Below are positions 16,825 through 25,126 of a DNA stretch of 64,000 nt, piece after piece; within the stretch, counting starts at the first letter, position 1, and the number at the start of each line of letters is the position of its first letter. The position numbers and the translations under genes are program-made. The stretch covers positions 124,001 through 188,000 of the forward strand of contig CAZFOB010000005.1 in the NCBI GenBank assembly GCA_964520325.1, in the 5' to 3' direction. This DNA is from CAZFOB01 sp964520325 (GTDB taxonomy: Bacteria; Actinomycetota; JAICYB01). Below the pieces are notes generated by a model. That model made no database searches. It was given only the letters and a program-made list of their open reading frames with translations, and was not told the DNA's origin.

Positions 16825-17246
16825 GTTCCGTACACCATCTCGCCCGCCAGCAGGCCCGCGGCCACGAGAGCGATCATCCCGAAGGTGGCGAGGGCAACGT
16901 CCTGCACCGCGTACGCAACCGGCAGCGGTGTCGTCCGGCGGCGGCGCAACAGGTAGTGCGCGCCGAACGCGAGGGTAGCGACGAGACCCGCGGTCATGTG
17001 CCAGATGAGCGGTGCGTCGGTGCGGGGGTTGAGCACGAAGTCGAAACCTCGCGTGTCGATGAACCCGGCCACCACCGTGAACGGCAGTGCGATCACGCCG
17101 ATGATCTCGAAGAGCGCAACGCGTCCGTCCCACCGATCATCACCTGTCGCGTAACGGGCGAGCACGCACACCCAGGTCGCGGTCAGCATCGCGAGGGGGA
17201 AGTGGACGATCGCCGGGTGCACCGGAAGCGCGAAGGGATCGAACAT
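16821..17246 (-). CDS. DUF2231 membrane protein
   Basis: A 141-residue protein with four predicted transmembrane helices and the DUF2231 opening PVHPAIVHFPLAML, with conserved His residues. A second conserved stretch is PLIWHMTAGLVATLAF. Members often sit beside cytochrome or copper proteins and may bind a redox cofactor, but no function is established. It is the middle gene of a three-gene operon: it starts 2 nt after the upstream stop and overlaps the cupredoxin gene by 4 bp. Confidence 0.82.
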   Translation of the reverse strand: MFDPFALPVHPAIVHFPLAMLTATWVCVLARYATGDDRWDGRVALFEIIGVIALPFTVVAGFIDTRGFDFVLNPRTDAPLIWHMTAGLVATLAFGAHYLLRRRRTTPLPVAYAVQDVALATFGMIALVAAGLLAGEMVYGT

Positions 17247-17248
17247 CT

Positions 17249-17569
17249 CTATTTCCCGAACAGGTCGTCGAGCGACTTCCCCTTCTTCGGTTTGGCGAGC
17301 AGGTCGTCGAGGTCGTCTTTCGGCTTGCGGGCGGCTTCACGGCGCATCCTCTCGTCGAGGTCCGCGGCATGTTTGCCTCTGATCTCACCGGCCGCGTCCA
17401 TCAGCTCCTCGAGGCTCCTGCGAGGACCGCCTTCGATACGGATGCGCAGAGCCGCGAGCACATCGGCCTGATGGTTCTCGAGGCCCAAGGTCCGGTCGAT
17501 CTCGGCGAGAGCGGCCTCGGCCTTCTTCAGGAGGCCGAGGTCGGCCTTCTCGTCTGCTTCGTCCGACAT
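17249..17569 (-). CDS. Small coiled-coil hypothetical protein
   Basis: A 106-residue charged helical protein (MSDEADEKADLGLLKKAEAA) with a Lys-rich end containing DDLLAKPKKGKSLDDLFGK. No family is recognised. Start 17569 was chosen over longer in-frame starts because a TANNNT box lies 6 nt upstream (leaderless). It heads an operon with DUF2231 and the cupredoxin protein. Confidence 0.65.
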   Translation of the reverse strand: MSDEADEKADLGLLKKAEAALAEIDRTLGLENHQADVLAALRIRIEGGPRRSLEELMDAAGEIRGKHAADLDERMRREAARKPKDDLDDLLAKPKKGKSLDDLFGK

Positions 17570-17575
17570 GCTTCG

Positions 17576-17581
17576 AGGATA
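17576..17581 (-). promoter_or_regulatory. Leaderless -10 box of hypothetical/DUF2231/cupredoxin operon
   Basis: Minus-strand TATCCT lies 6 nt before the ATG at 17569. Confidence 0.5.
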
Positions 17582-17669
17582 GACAGCCCCGATCCGTGTT
17601 GCTTGCCGCAGCAAGCGGCGCACTTGCAAGGGGTCGTTACCCTTGAGAAGTCCCTGAAGGGAGACGATC

Positions 17670-19127
17670 ATGACGAAAGAACGGCTCACGCCGGCCGATG
17701 CGCTGTTCTTGCATCTCGAGAACGACAACACGCACATGCATGTTGCCTCCGTCACGATCTTCGAAGGAGCGGTGGACTATCAGGCCGCGCTCGACGAGGT
17801 CTCTCGCCGCTTACACCTCGTCCCGCGCTTCCGTCAGAAGCTCGCGTTCGTTCCGTTCGATCAGGGACGTCCGGTATGGGTGGACGACCCGCACTTCAAC
17901 ATCGAGTACCACCTACGCCACACCGCGCTCCCGGAACCCGGCGACGAGGAGCAGCTGAAGCGGCTCGTCGGTCGCGTGATGTCGCAGAGCCTCGATCGTG
18001 ACAAACCGCTATGGGAGATATGGCTCGTCGACAAGCTCGTCGGCGACCGCTTCGCGATGATCGCGAAAACACACCATTGCCTCGTCGACGGCGTATCGGG
18101 TGCCGACCTCACGGCGGTGCTCCTCGACCTGAGTCCCGAACCACCGAAGCTCGAGACGCAACCGTGGACGCCGAAGCAGCAGCCCTCCCCGATGACGATG
18201 CTCACCGACGCGCTGCGCGAACGGCTCACCGAGCCGGTCGAGATCGCTCGCGTTGCGCGCGCGGCCTTCCGTACCCCTCGGCGCGTGCTCAAGCAGGGAA
18301 CCGAGTTCCTCGAAGCGATGGGCGCGCTCGCGTGGGCCGGCCTCAATCCCGCACCCAAGACCGACCTCAACACCTCGGTCGGTCCGCACCGGCGCGTCGA
18401 GTTCGTTCGCGCGTCACTGTCCGACTTCAAGATGATCAAGAATGCCCTCGGAGGCACCGTGAACGACGTCGTGCTTGCCGTCGTCTCCGGCGCGCTTCGC
18501 CGATTCCTCATCAATCGCGGAGTCGACACGCGCGGCCTAGAGCTCAAGGCGATGGTGCCGGTGTCCACGCGGGCCGAAGGAGAAGCGGGTGCGCTCGGCA
18601 ACCGAGTGGCCTCGATGGCAGCGCCGCTACCGGTGTACGAGGAAGAGCCGGCACTCCGTCTGGCGATCGTGAAGGAAGCGATGAACGACGTGAAGTCGTC
18701 CAAGCAAGCCGTTGGTGCAGAGATGATCATGAGTCTGTCTGGGTTCGCGCCACCGACGATCCTCGGACAAGCCGCACGTCTGCAGGCATCGCAGCGCCTC
18801 GTGAACCTGCTCGTAACCAACGTCCCCGGCCCCCAGTTCCCGCTCTACTCGCAGGGTCACAAGCTCGTCGATCTCTTCCCGATCGCTCCGCTCGGCTCGA
18901 ATCAGGCGCTGAACGTCGCGGTCATGTCCTACGACGGCCATCTCGGGTTCGGACTCCTCGCGGACTATGACGCGATCCCCGACCTCGCAGTGTTCGCGGA
19001 CGGTCTCGAGAAGTCGATCGCCGAGCTCCTCGAAGCGGCCGAGATCATGCAATCGCGGCCGCAAGGCAACGGGTCGTCCAAGGATCTCGAAGAGATCCAC
19101 GTCGGCGCCGCCCAGCTCGACGCGTGA
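17670..19127 (+). CDS. Wax ester synthase/diacylglycerol O-acyltransferase
   Basis: A 485-residue WS/DGAT protein that esterifies long-chain acyl-CoA to diacylglycerol or fatty alcohol at the membrane, producing storage lipid. The catalytic HHxxxDG motif is at residues 135-141 (KTHHCLVDGVSGADL). GGTVNDVVLAVVSGALRRFL and LLVTNVPGPQFPLY, the conserved C-terminal domain motifs, are also present. Length and start (MTKERLTPADALFLHLE) are typical of the actinobacterial family. GGGAG lies upstream of the ATG. Overlaps the next gene by 4 bp (GTGA). Confidence 0.95.
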   Translation: MTKERLTPADALFLHLENDNTHMHVASVTIFEGAVDYQAALDEVSRRLHLVPRFRQKLAFVPFDQGRPVWVDDPHFNIEYHLRHTALPEPGDEEQLKRLVGRVMSQSLDRDKPLWEIWLVDKLVGDRFAMIAKTHHCLVDGVSGADLTAVLLDLSPEPPKLETQPWTPKQQPSPMTMLTDALRERLTEPVEIARVARAAFRTPRRVLKQGTEFLEAMGALAWAGLNPAPKTDLNTSVGPHRRVEFVRASLSDFKMIKNALGGTVNDVVLAVVSGALRRFLINRGVDTRGLELKAMVPVSTRAEGEAGALGNRVASMAAPLPVYEEEPALRLAIVKEAMNDVKSSKQAVGAEMIMSLSGFAPPTILGQAARLQASQRLVNLLVTNVPGPQFPLYSQGHKLVDLFPIAPLGSNQALNVAVMSYDGHLGFGLLADYDAIPDLAVFADGLEKSIAELLEAAEIMQSRPQGNGSSKDLEEIHVGAAQLDA

Positions 19128-19501
19128 ACCTGCGTACGGTCGTCCGTGTCATCACTGCTGGGGTCGGCGTGCTTGTGGCCGGCCTCGGCATCTGGGCATT
19201 CGTCGATCCGCTCTCGTTCTACGAACAGATCGCGAACTTCCCGCCGTACAACCAGCACCTCTTCCACGACGTCGGCGCGTTCCAGATCGGGATCGGCGCG
19301 ACGCTGCTCTACGCGCTGTTCAGACGGGACGCCCTCCAGGTCGCACTGGTCGGAGCGTCGATCGGCTCTGTGATGCACGCGATCTCACACGTCATGGACC
19401 GCGATCTCGGCGGGAAGACGACCGACCCCATCCTCCTGTCGGCGCTCGCCCTGCTGATCGTCGTTGCCGCGGCGATACATCTGTCGCAGCGCCGAGATTA
19501 G
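19124..19501 (+). CDS. Small four-helix membrane protein
   Basis: A 125-residue protein with four hydrophobic helices; the sequence between helices 1 and 2 (FVDPLSFYEQIANFPPYNQH) and the HDVGAFQIGIGATLL segment look conserved in actinobacterial membrane proteins of unknown function. GTG start overlaps the WS/DGAT stop (GTGA), so co-translation is likely. It ends 4 bp inside the convergent PII gene. Confidence 0.7.
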   Translation: MNLRTVVRVITAGVGVLVAGLGIWAFVDPLSFYEQIANFPPYNQHLFHDVGAFQIGIGATLLYALFRRDALQVALVGASIGSVMHAISHVMDRDLGGKTTDPILLSALALLIVVAAAIHLSQRRD

Positions 19502-19836
19502 ACCGCGTCTGGCCCGGTCTCTCCGGTGCGGATGCGATGGACGGCTTCAACAGGGCTCACCCAGATCTTGCCGTCGCCGATCGTTCCCGTCCGCGCGGCG
19601 CCGATCACCGCGTCGACGACCCGATCGACGATCGACTCGTCGACCAGGATCTGCAGGTAGACCTTCGGCACGAAGTCGATCTGATACTCGGCGCCCCGGT
19701 ACACCTCGGTGTGGCCCCGCTGGCGTCCGAACCCACGGGACTCGGTCACCGTCATCCCTTGGACGCCGACGTCCTTGAGCGCCTCCTTCACCTCGTCGAG
19801 CTTGAACGGCTTGATGATCGCGGTGACGAGCTTCAT
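19498..19836 (-). CDS. glnB: Nitrogen regulatory protein P-II (copy 1)
   Basis: A 112-residue PII trimer subunit that reports 2-oxoglutarate and ATP/ADP. The T-loop with its modifiable Tyr (GHTEVYRGAEYQ), the B-loop (TGTIGDGKIWV) and the C-terminal HRIRTGE are all present. ATG with a Shine-Dalgarno (GGGGGAAG) gives MKLVTAIIKPF, the standard N-terminus. It lies downstream of a second PII gene and amtB on the same strand. The Tyr of the T-loop is probably nucleotidylated by the GlnD coded at 27.4-30 kb. Confidence 0.95.
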   Translation of the reverse strand: MKLVTAIIKPFKLDEVKEALKDVGVQGMTVTESRGFGRQRGHTEVYRGAEYQIDFVPKVYLQILVDESIVDRVVDAVIGAARTGTIGDGKIWVSPVEAVHRIRTGETGPDAV

Positions 19837-19890
19837 CGGCTTCCCCCTTCGTCGGGCCGCTTGTGCCCCTCGCACTGGCCCGATAATGAC

Positions 19891-20229
19891 TCAGATCGCT
19901 TCGCCACCTTGCTCCCCGGTACGGATCCGAACGACCTCTGATGCCGACGTGAGCCAGATCTTCCCGTCACCGATCGTTCCCGTCCGGGCGCTCGCGACGA
20001 TCGCCTCGATCACCTGGTCCGCGACCTCCTCGTCGGCGAGGATCTCGATCCGGACCTTCGGCACGAACTCGATGTGGTACTCGGCACCCCGATAGACCTC
20101 GGTATGGCCCCGTTGGCGACCGAACCCACGTGACTCGGTGACGGTCATGCCGTGCACTCCGATGTCGCTCAGCGCCGCCTTCACGTCATCGAGGACGAAC
20201 GGTTTGATGATCGCGGTCACCAGCTTCAC
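19891..20229 (-). CDS. glnK: Nitrogen regulatory protein P-II (copy 2)
   Basis: A close paralogue of the preceding PII, with the same T-loop (GHTEVYRGAEYH) and B-loop (TGTIGDGKIWL). The next gene downstream of amtB, so by position it is the GlnK-type subunit that would gate AmtB. The GTG at 20229 gives the family N-terminus MKLVTAIIKPF; a GTG four codons earlier (20241) is also possible. Two tandem PII genes behind one amtB indicate recent duplication. Confidence 0.93.
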   Translation of the reverse strand: MKLVTAIIKPFVLDDVKAALSDIGVHGMTVTESRGFGRQRGHTEVYRGAEYHIEFVPKVRIEILADEEVADQVIEAIVASARTGTIGDGKIWLTSASEVVRIRTGEQGGEAI

Positions 20230-20266
20230 TTCGCGTGCCACCCTTCAGTGAGTGCAGAGAGAGCCT

Positions 20267-20301
20267 GCGGTGAGCCGGCCGGTGACCGGCCGGCTCACCG
20301 C
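20267..20301 (-). terminator. Perfect 16-bp hairpin between amtB and glnK
   Basis: Two perfectly complementary 16-base arms (20267-20282 and 20286-20301) flank a 3-base loop in the gap between amtB and the PII gene. No T-run follows on the minus strand, so it is more likely an attenuator, RNA-processing or mRNA-stability element than a full terminator. Confidence 0.6.
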
Positions 20302-20315
20302 AACAGCTTGCTTCG

Positions 20316-21791
20316 TTAGTGCGTCGAGCGCGTCGCGAATTCCGGGTAGGCAAGGACGCCCATCTCGTCCATATCGATACCTGCCTGCTCGACCTCCGCC
20401 GTCGGCCGGATGCCGCCCTTTGTGAGCGCGTTCTGGATCTTGAAGAACAGGTACGAAAGGAGACCGAAGAAGACGACGATCGTGAGAGCACCGATCGCCT
20501 GCACGACGAGCTGCTCTGAACCACTACCGCCGTAGAAGATGCCCGTCACTCCACCCTCGACGCCCTCGGTGAGATTCCAGCCGCCACCGTACTTACCGTT
20601 GCTGAAGATCCCGACGCAGAGCACACCGAAGATGCCGCCCACGCCGTGGACCGAGATGGCCCCGACCGGGTCGTCGACCTTCAGCCTGGTGTCGATGAAC
20701 CTGATCGACTCGATCACGATCACGGCCGCAACGATCCCGATCACGGCCGCCGCCCATGGATCAACGAACGCGCAGGGCGCCGTGATCGCCACAAGGCCCG
20801 CGAGCATGCCGTTGGCCATCATGCCGGGGTCCGGCTTGCCGCCGCGCAGCATGATCCAGAACATGCCCGTCGTCGCGCCGAACGCGGCGGCGATCGCGGT
20901 GTTCGCGGCGACCGTGGCGAACTGGACGTCCGTCGCCGCGAAGGTCGATGCAGCGTTGAACCCGAACCATCCGAACAGCAGGATGAACGTCCCGAGCATG
21001 GCCATCGGGATGTGATGTCCTGCCAAAGTCCGGGATTTCCCGTCCACGTATTTGCCGATGCGCGGTCCGAGCACCTTGGCGCCCGTGAACGCAGCCACGC
21101 CACCCATCGCGTGCACGACGCCGGAGCCGGCGAAATCGACGTAGCCCAAACCAAGTCCGGCGTTGTTGCCGAGCTGGCTCAGCCAGCCACCGCCCCACGT
21201 CCACGCGCCGAACAGCGGGTAGTAGATGGCCCCGCAGAACAGGCCCCAGCCGACGAACGACTTCCACTTCCAGCGCTCTGCCATCGAGCCCGTTGGGATC
21301 GTGGCCGTGGTGTCCATGAAGGCCACCATGTAGAGGAAGAACCCGAGCACCGCGGCTCCGCCGGCCTTCTCGATGCCGCCCATCGCGAAACCGCCCTTCC
21401 AGAGGAAGACCCAGTCGCCGAACTTGATGAGCGGTTCGCCGATGGCCGCGGTGTAGCCGAAGTCGGCGCCCTCGAGCACGTATGAGTACCCGCCGAACAT
21501 GAACGCATACCCGACGAGGAAGAACGCTACGAAGCCGATACCGAAGACCGCGAAGTTCGAGCTCACGACGTGCGCCGCGTGCTTCGCCCTGCAGAAACCC
21601 GTCTCAACCAGCGCGAATCCGGCTTGCATGAAGATCACAAGCACCGCGCCGATCACGATCCACAACAGGTTCACCTGCTGACCGAGCTTCAGGACGTCCG
21701 GGCTCACCTCTTGAGCAGATGCAGGTGCTGCCAGCAAGAACAACAACGCGCCCACGAGGCCCGTCCCCGTAAGCGTTCTTCGCCAGTTCAT
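20316..21791 (-). CDS. amtB: Ammonium transporter AmtB
   Basis: A 491-residue ammonium channel with an N-terminal signal peptide (~1-27, ending PASAQ) and eleven predicted membrane helices. Family segments include FVLVETGFCR-type (FALVETGFCRAKHAAHV), FAGSGVVHAMGG, LLFGWFGFNA and the twin-His region (ISVHGVGGIFGVL). The start at 21791 has GGGAGAG upstream. It opens the amtB-glnK-glnB operon. The 286-bp divergent region upstream shares control sequences with the DNA-binding protein/antiporter operon. Confidence 0.96.
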   Translation of the reverse strand: MNWRRTLTGTGLVGALLFLLAAPASAQEVSPDVLKLGQQVNLLWIVIGAVLVIFMQAGFALVETGFCRAKHAAHVVSSNFAVFGIGFVAFFLVGYAFMFGGYSYVLEGADFGYTAAIGEPLIKFGDWVFLWKGGFAMGGIEKAGGAAVLGFFLYMVAFMDTTATIPTGSMAERWKWKSFVGWGLFCGAIYYPLFGAWTWGGGWLSQLGNNAGLGLGYVDFAGSGVVHAMGGVAAFTGAKVLGPRIGKYVDGKSRTLAGHHIPMAMLGTFILLFGWFGFNAASTFAATDVQFATVAANTAIAAAFGATTGMFWIMLRGGKPDPGMMANGMLAGLVAITAPCAFVDPWAAAVIGIVAAVIVIESIRFIDTRLKVDDPVGAISVHGVGGIFGVLCVGIFSNGKYGGGWNLTEGVEGGVTGIFYGGSGSEQLVVQAIGALTIVVFFGLLSYLFFKIQNALTKGGIRPTAEVEQAGIDMDEMGVLAYPEFATRSTH

Positions 21792-22016
21792 ACGCACTCT
21801 CCCGGTGGTCTTTGGCCTGGTCCATTGGCACCAGTGGCTCGGATCCGGCTGCTCACTGCCACCCCCCGATCCATCACGACGCAGCCGCCCTACGCGACCA
21901 CATTCGAGGTGGAACCTAGTGGACGAGGATTGCGCCGGAGTGTCCCGAACGTTGCCTCATGTTGCGAACGGCTTTCCGTCCTGCAGCGGCTCTCGTACCC
22001 AGGATTTTCCCGGTGG

Positions 22017-22053
22017 TTAACACATCCGAAATACGGGTCAACTGAACGGAAAC
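22017..22053. promoter_or_regulatory. Candidate GlnR-like box pair between amtB and the antiporter operon
   Basis: TTAAC-N6-GAAAT (22017-22032) and TCAAC-N6-GAAAC (22038-22053) resemble the GTnAC-N6-GAAAC half-site pattern described for actinobacterial GlnR. Matches are imperfect. The rest of the 286-bp gap shows no further feature. Confidence 0.3.
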
Positions 22054-22063
22054 GGCACCTCTA

Positions 22064-22069
22064 TACGGT
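22064..22069 (+). promoter_or_regulatory. Leaderless -10 box of orphan regulator/antiporter operon
   Basis: TACGGT lies 8 nt before the ATG at 22078, directly after the candidate GlnR-like boxes. Confidence 0.5.
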
Positions 22070-22077
22070 TCCTCGAC

Positions 22078-22398
22078 ATGGGAACCGTCATCGAGGGCCC
22101 GCCCGACGCCCGTCGGATCAGCGTCGGGTACCTCGACATCGAGCCGCAGGCGTACCGCGCGGCGCTGCACGGACGTGCCCTGACATTGACCCCTTCGCAA
22201 GTCGACCTGCTCAGCTACCTCGTCGCCAACCGCGACCGAGTCGTGACGCGAAACGAGCTGGCTGAAGCCGCCGGCCTCGTTCAGGTCCGCTCGGTGGACG
22301 TCGTTCTCTCCTCACTTCGCCGCATGCTCGGTGACGGCTTCGTCCGTAACGTCCGAAATCGCGGGTGGATCCTCGAGCCGTCGGTCTTCGAGCGCTGA
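22078..22398 (+). CDS. Orphan OmpR/PhoB-type winged-helix DNA-binding protein
   Basis: A 106-residue protein made only of a trans_reg_C winged helix: LTLTPSQVDLLSYLVANRDRVVTRNELAEAAG is the helix-turn-helix and VRSVDVVLSSLRRML the recognition helix, ending FVRNVRNRGWIL. The receiver domain of ordinary response regulators, including GlnR, is absent. It sits between amtB (divergent) and the antiporter-GlnD-like fusion, whose GTG start is 7 nt after its stop. It may regulate both units. Target and signal unknown. Confidence 0.85.
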   Translation: MGTVIEGPPDARRISVGYLDIEPQAYRAALHGRALTLTPSQVDLLSYLVANRDRVVTRNELAEAAGLVQVRSVDVVLSSLRRMLGDGFVRNVRNRGWILEPSVFER

Positions 22399-22405
22399 TC
22401 CAGCA

Positions 22406-25126
22406 GTGGACGCCGGTCTTCTGCTCTTCCGACTCCTCGCGCTCCTTGTCGCCGCGCGGCTCGCGGCGGAGCTCGCGGAACGGCTGAAGCTCCCAGCCGT
22501 GCTCGTCGAGATCACCGCCGGACTCGTCCTTGGTCCATCCATCCTCGGGTTCATCGGCCACGACGAGTCGCTCAGGTTCATCGGTGAGCTCGGTGCGATC
22601 TTCCTGCTGCTCGAGGTCGGCCTCCACATGGATCTCGCCGACCTGAGGCGTGTCGGACGAGCGGCGCTGCAGGTGGGCGTGGTCGGCGTCGTCCTTCCGC
22701 TCGTCGCCGGTACAGCGCTGATGCGTGCGATCGGTGTCGACCCGCAGGTTGCACTCTTCCTCGGGGCCGGTATCACCGCGACGAGCGTAGGGATCACCGC
22801 CCGCGTCTTCGCGGACATGCGAGCGCTCGCAACCGGTGAAGCGCAGACCGTGCTCGGTGCAGCCGTGGCCGATGACGTGATCGGCTTGTTGATCCTCACC
22901 GTGATCACGCGCCTCGCGCAGAGCGGCAGCATCCAGCCGGGGTCGATCGTCCTCATCGCCGTCACCGGGATCATGTTCGTCGTCGGCGCAACCGCGATCG
23001 GGTCCTTCATCGCACCGATCATCTTCGACCGCTTCGTTTCGCGCGCGCGCACGGAAGGCACGTTCATCGGCGCGGCTGTGGCGTTCACGCTTGCGATCGC
23101 AGGTCTGGCCGCGGCTGCCCGGCTCGCTCCGATCGTCGGTGCGTTCGTTGCCGGACTCGCTCTCGGTCGCATCAAGGAGCAGGACGATCTTCGCCGACGA
23201 CTGACGCCGGTCGTCCACCTCTTCGTCCCGGTGTTCTTCCTGCTCATCGGGGCCGAGGCAAGCGTCGGGGCGCTCGCCGAGCCTGGAGCACTGACGATCG
23301 TCGGGGTTCTCGGCGTCGTAGCGGTGCTCAGCAAGATCGCCGCGGGATACGCGATCCGGCGCGGATCGGCCGACCGGCTCCTCATCGGCATCGGCATGAT
23401 CCCCCGGGGTGAGGTCGGTGTGGTGTTCGCGACCCTCGGACTCGCCGGCGGCGTTCTGCGCGCGCGCGAGCACGCGGCCCTGTTGACGGTTGTGCTCGCA
23501 ACCACGCTTGTCGCGCCGCCGATGTTGCGTCGCCGCATCGAACGCACACGGCGGACGGCGCTTCAGCACGCGGTCGAGAACGCGCCGCCGGGCGGGTGGC
23601 TCGTCGCCACGGCGGAGGAGGTCGATCTTGCCGCCGAACCGCCGTTCGGACTCGCGCCGACACTCGGACTCGAGGCCGCGCTGCTCTGCGCGGAGCGCCG
23701 TCCGGGTCAACGACTGCTCGAGTGGTTGTCGAGAGCGGCGGGGCAACCCCCGGTATGGGATGTGCACCTCCGCGGGCTCTTCCTCGCCCTATTGAGACAG
23801 GGAAATCCACGAAGCTGGCGCCTGCTCGACGTGACCGGCTTGATGCAGCTGCTCATGCCCGAGCTCGACGCCGAGATGCGGCGGCGCAAGCAGGATCCGT
23901 TCGACCTCGATCCCTCCGGAGCGCTGCGGTGGGAAGAGGTCGAGGCCGTCACGGACCTTGCCGGTCGCGACGGCGACGCCGCTGCCAGGCTGTGGTCGCG
24001 TATCGATCAGGACGCGGTGCTCGTCGCGGCGCTCGCACGAAGCGCTTTCCGTGGGTCGGCCTCGCGCAACGCCGCTCGTCAACTCTCGACAACTCTCGGG
24101 CTCGACAACGACCAGAGGGCGATGGTTGCGTTCCTCATCTCCGAGCGTGACCTCCTGACCGCCGCGTCGGCTCGCTTGTCGATCGGCACCGAAGAAACGG
24201 TGCTCGAACTGGCAACTCACATCCGCGATCGAGCGAGTGCGGACGTCCTTTACTTCATGACTGCTGCCATCACGACGGATCCGACGAGAAGAGAGGCGCT
24301 TGACGAGCTCTACCAACTGATCACCACCGCGCTCGGGCACCCCGAGCTGACGGGGATCATGGCCACCGACCTCGTACAAGCCCGCAAGGAGGACGTGATC
24401 CGTGCCTTCCCACGGGTTCCCGATCCCCAGCTCCGGAAACTGATCGATGCGGCTCCCCGGCGCTATCTCCTCGTACACAAGCCGGAGACGATCATCCGCC
24501 ACGCGCGCATGCTCGACCCCGTGCCGACGCGCAACGAGGTCAAGCTCGAAGCTGAACCCGACCTCGAGCACGGCGGATGGACGGTCCACATCGTGACGTT
24601 GGACCGCCCCGGCGTGTTCGCCGCGATCGCGCGAGGCTTCGCCGCAGAACACGTGCCCGTGTTGGAAGCGTGGATCTCGACGTGGAGCAACGGAGTGGTG
24701 GTCGACGTGTTCAGGGTGGAGGCCTCGCGCGACGTCGACTTCCAAGCCGTCGAGGACGCTATCGTCGCCACGTTCGCCGGAGCAGCGAACGGGGCGCCCG
24801 CTGTGATCGAGGGTGTGATCGAGGGCGTGATCGAGGGCGTGATCGAGCTCGACAACGTCGCGTCGCCTTGGCACACGATCGTCGAAGTAGCAACGTTGGA
24901 CCGCGCCGGTCTGCTCTACCGTGTTGGCGACGCGTTTCATCGAACGGGCATCGACATCCACCATGCCGCGGTGCGAACGGTGGAAGGTGTCGCCGTCGAC
25001 TCCTTCCTCGTCACCGACCGTAACGGGCACAAGCTCGACGCGAAAGCCGAAAAGGCCCTGCGCGAAAGCTTCGAAGGCAGATCGCCGAGCCGGTGGGCGG
25101 CACGCCGGCTCGTCAGGCGGTCTTGA
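22406..25126 (+). CDS. Na+/H+ antiporter fused to GlnD-like degenerate HD and two ACT domains
   Basis: A 906-residue fusion protein. Residues 1-~380 are a CPA2-type cation/proton antiporter (EITAGLVLGP at 35-44; ADD at 155-157, the DD pair of electrogenic NapA-type antiporters; Lys310 at the position of the conserved Lys of helix 10). Residues ~420-650 resemble the middle of GlnD, but the HD metal motif is lost (AALARSAFRG where GlnD has TLVHDIGKG). Residues ~723-790 and ~822-890 are two ACT domains (TLDRPGVFAAIARGFA; TLDRAGLLYRVGDAF), with a VIEG repeat between them. No nucleotidyltransferase domain. Inference: ion transport gated by amino-acid binding to ACT domains. Confidence 0.85.
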   Translation: MDAGLLLFRLLALLVAARLAAELAERLKLPAVLVEITAGLVLGPSILGFIGHDESLRFIGELGAIFLLLEVGLHMDLADLRRVGRAALQVGVVGVVLPLVAGTALMRAIGVDPQVALFLGAGITATSVGITARVFADMRALATGEAQTVLGAAVADDVIGLLILTVITRLAQSGSIQPGSIVLIAVTGIMFVVGATAIGSFIAPIIFDRFVSRARTEGTFIGAAVAFTLAIAGLAAAARLAPIVGAFVAGLALGRIKEQDDLRRRLTPVVHLFVPVFFLLIGAEASVGALAEPGALTIVGVLGVVAVLSKIAAGYAIRRGSADRLLIGIGMIPRGEVGVVFATLGLAGGVLRAREHAALLTVVLATTLVAPPMLRRRIERTRRTALQHAVENAPPGGWLVATAEEVDLAAEPPFGLAPTLGLEAALLCAERRPGQRLLEWLSRAAGQPPVWDVHLRGLFLALLRQGNPRSWRLLDVTGLMQLLMPELDAEMRRRKQDPFDLDPSGALRWEEVEAVTDLAGRDGDAAARLWSRIDQDAVLVAALARSAFRGSASRNAARQLSTTLGLDNDQRAMVAFLISERDLLTAASARLSIGTEETVLELATHIRDRASADVLYFMTAAITTDPTRREALDELYQLITTALGHPELTGIMATDLVQARKEDVIRAFPRVPDPQLRKLIDAAPRRYLLVHKPETIIRHARMLDPVPTRNEVKLEAEPDLEHGGWTVHIVTLDRPGVFAAIARGFAAEHVPVLEAWISTWSNGVVVDVFRVEASRDVDFQAVEDAIVATFAGAANGAPAVIEGVIEGVIEGVIELDNVASPWHTIVEVATLDRAGLLYRVGDAFHRTGIDIHHAAVRTVEGVAVDSFLVTDRNGHKLDAKAEKALRESFEGRSPSRWAARRLVRRS
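24803..24850 (+). repeat. 4 x 12-bp tandem repeat between the two ACT domains
   Basis: Four in-frame copies of gtgatcgagggc (last copy diverged) encode VIEG-VIEG-VIEG-VIEL in the linker joining ACT1 to ACT2 of the antiporter fusion. Confidence 0.9.

Noticed and set aside
22211..23767. Minus-strand 518-codon Asp/Arg/Glu-rich frame
   Set aside because: Shadow of the antiporter domain; no recognisable fold and the plus-strand motifs are diagnostic.
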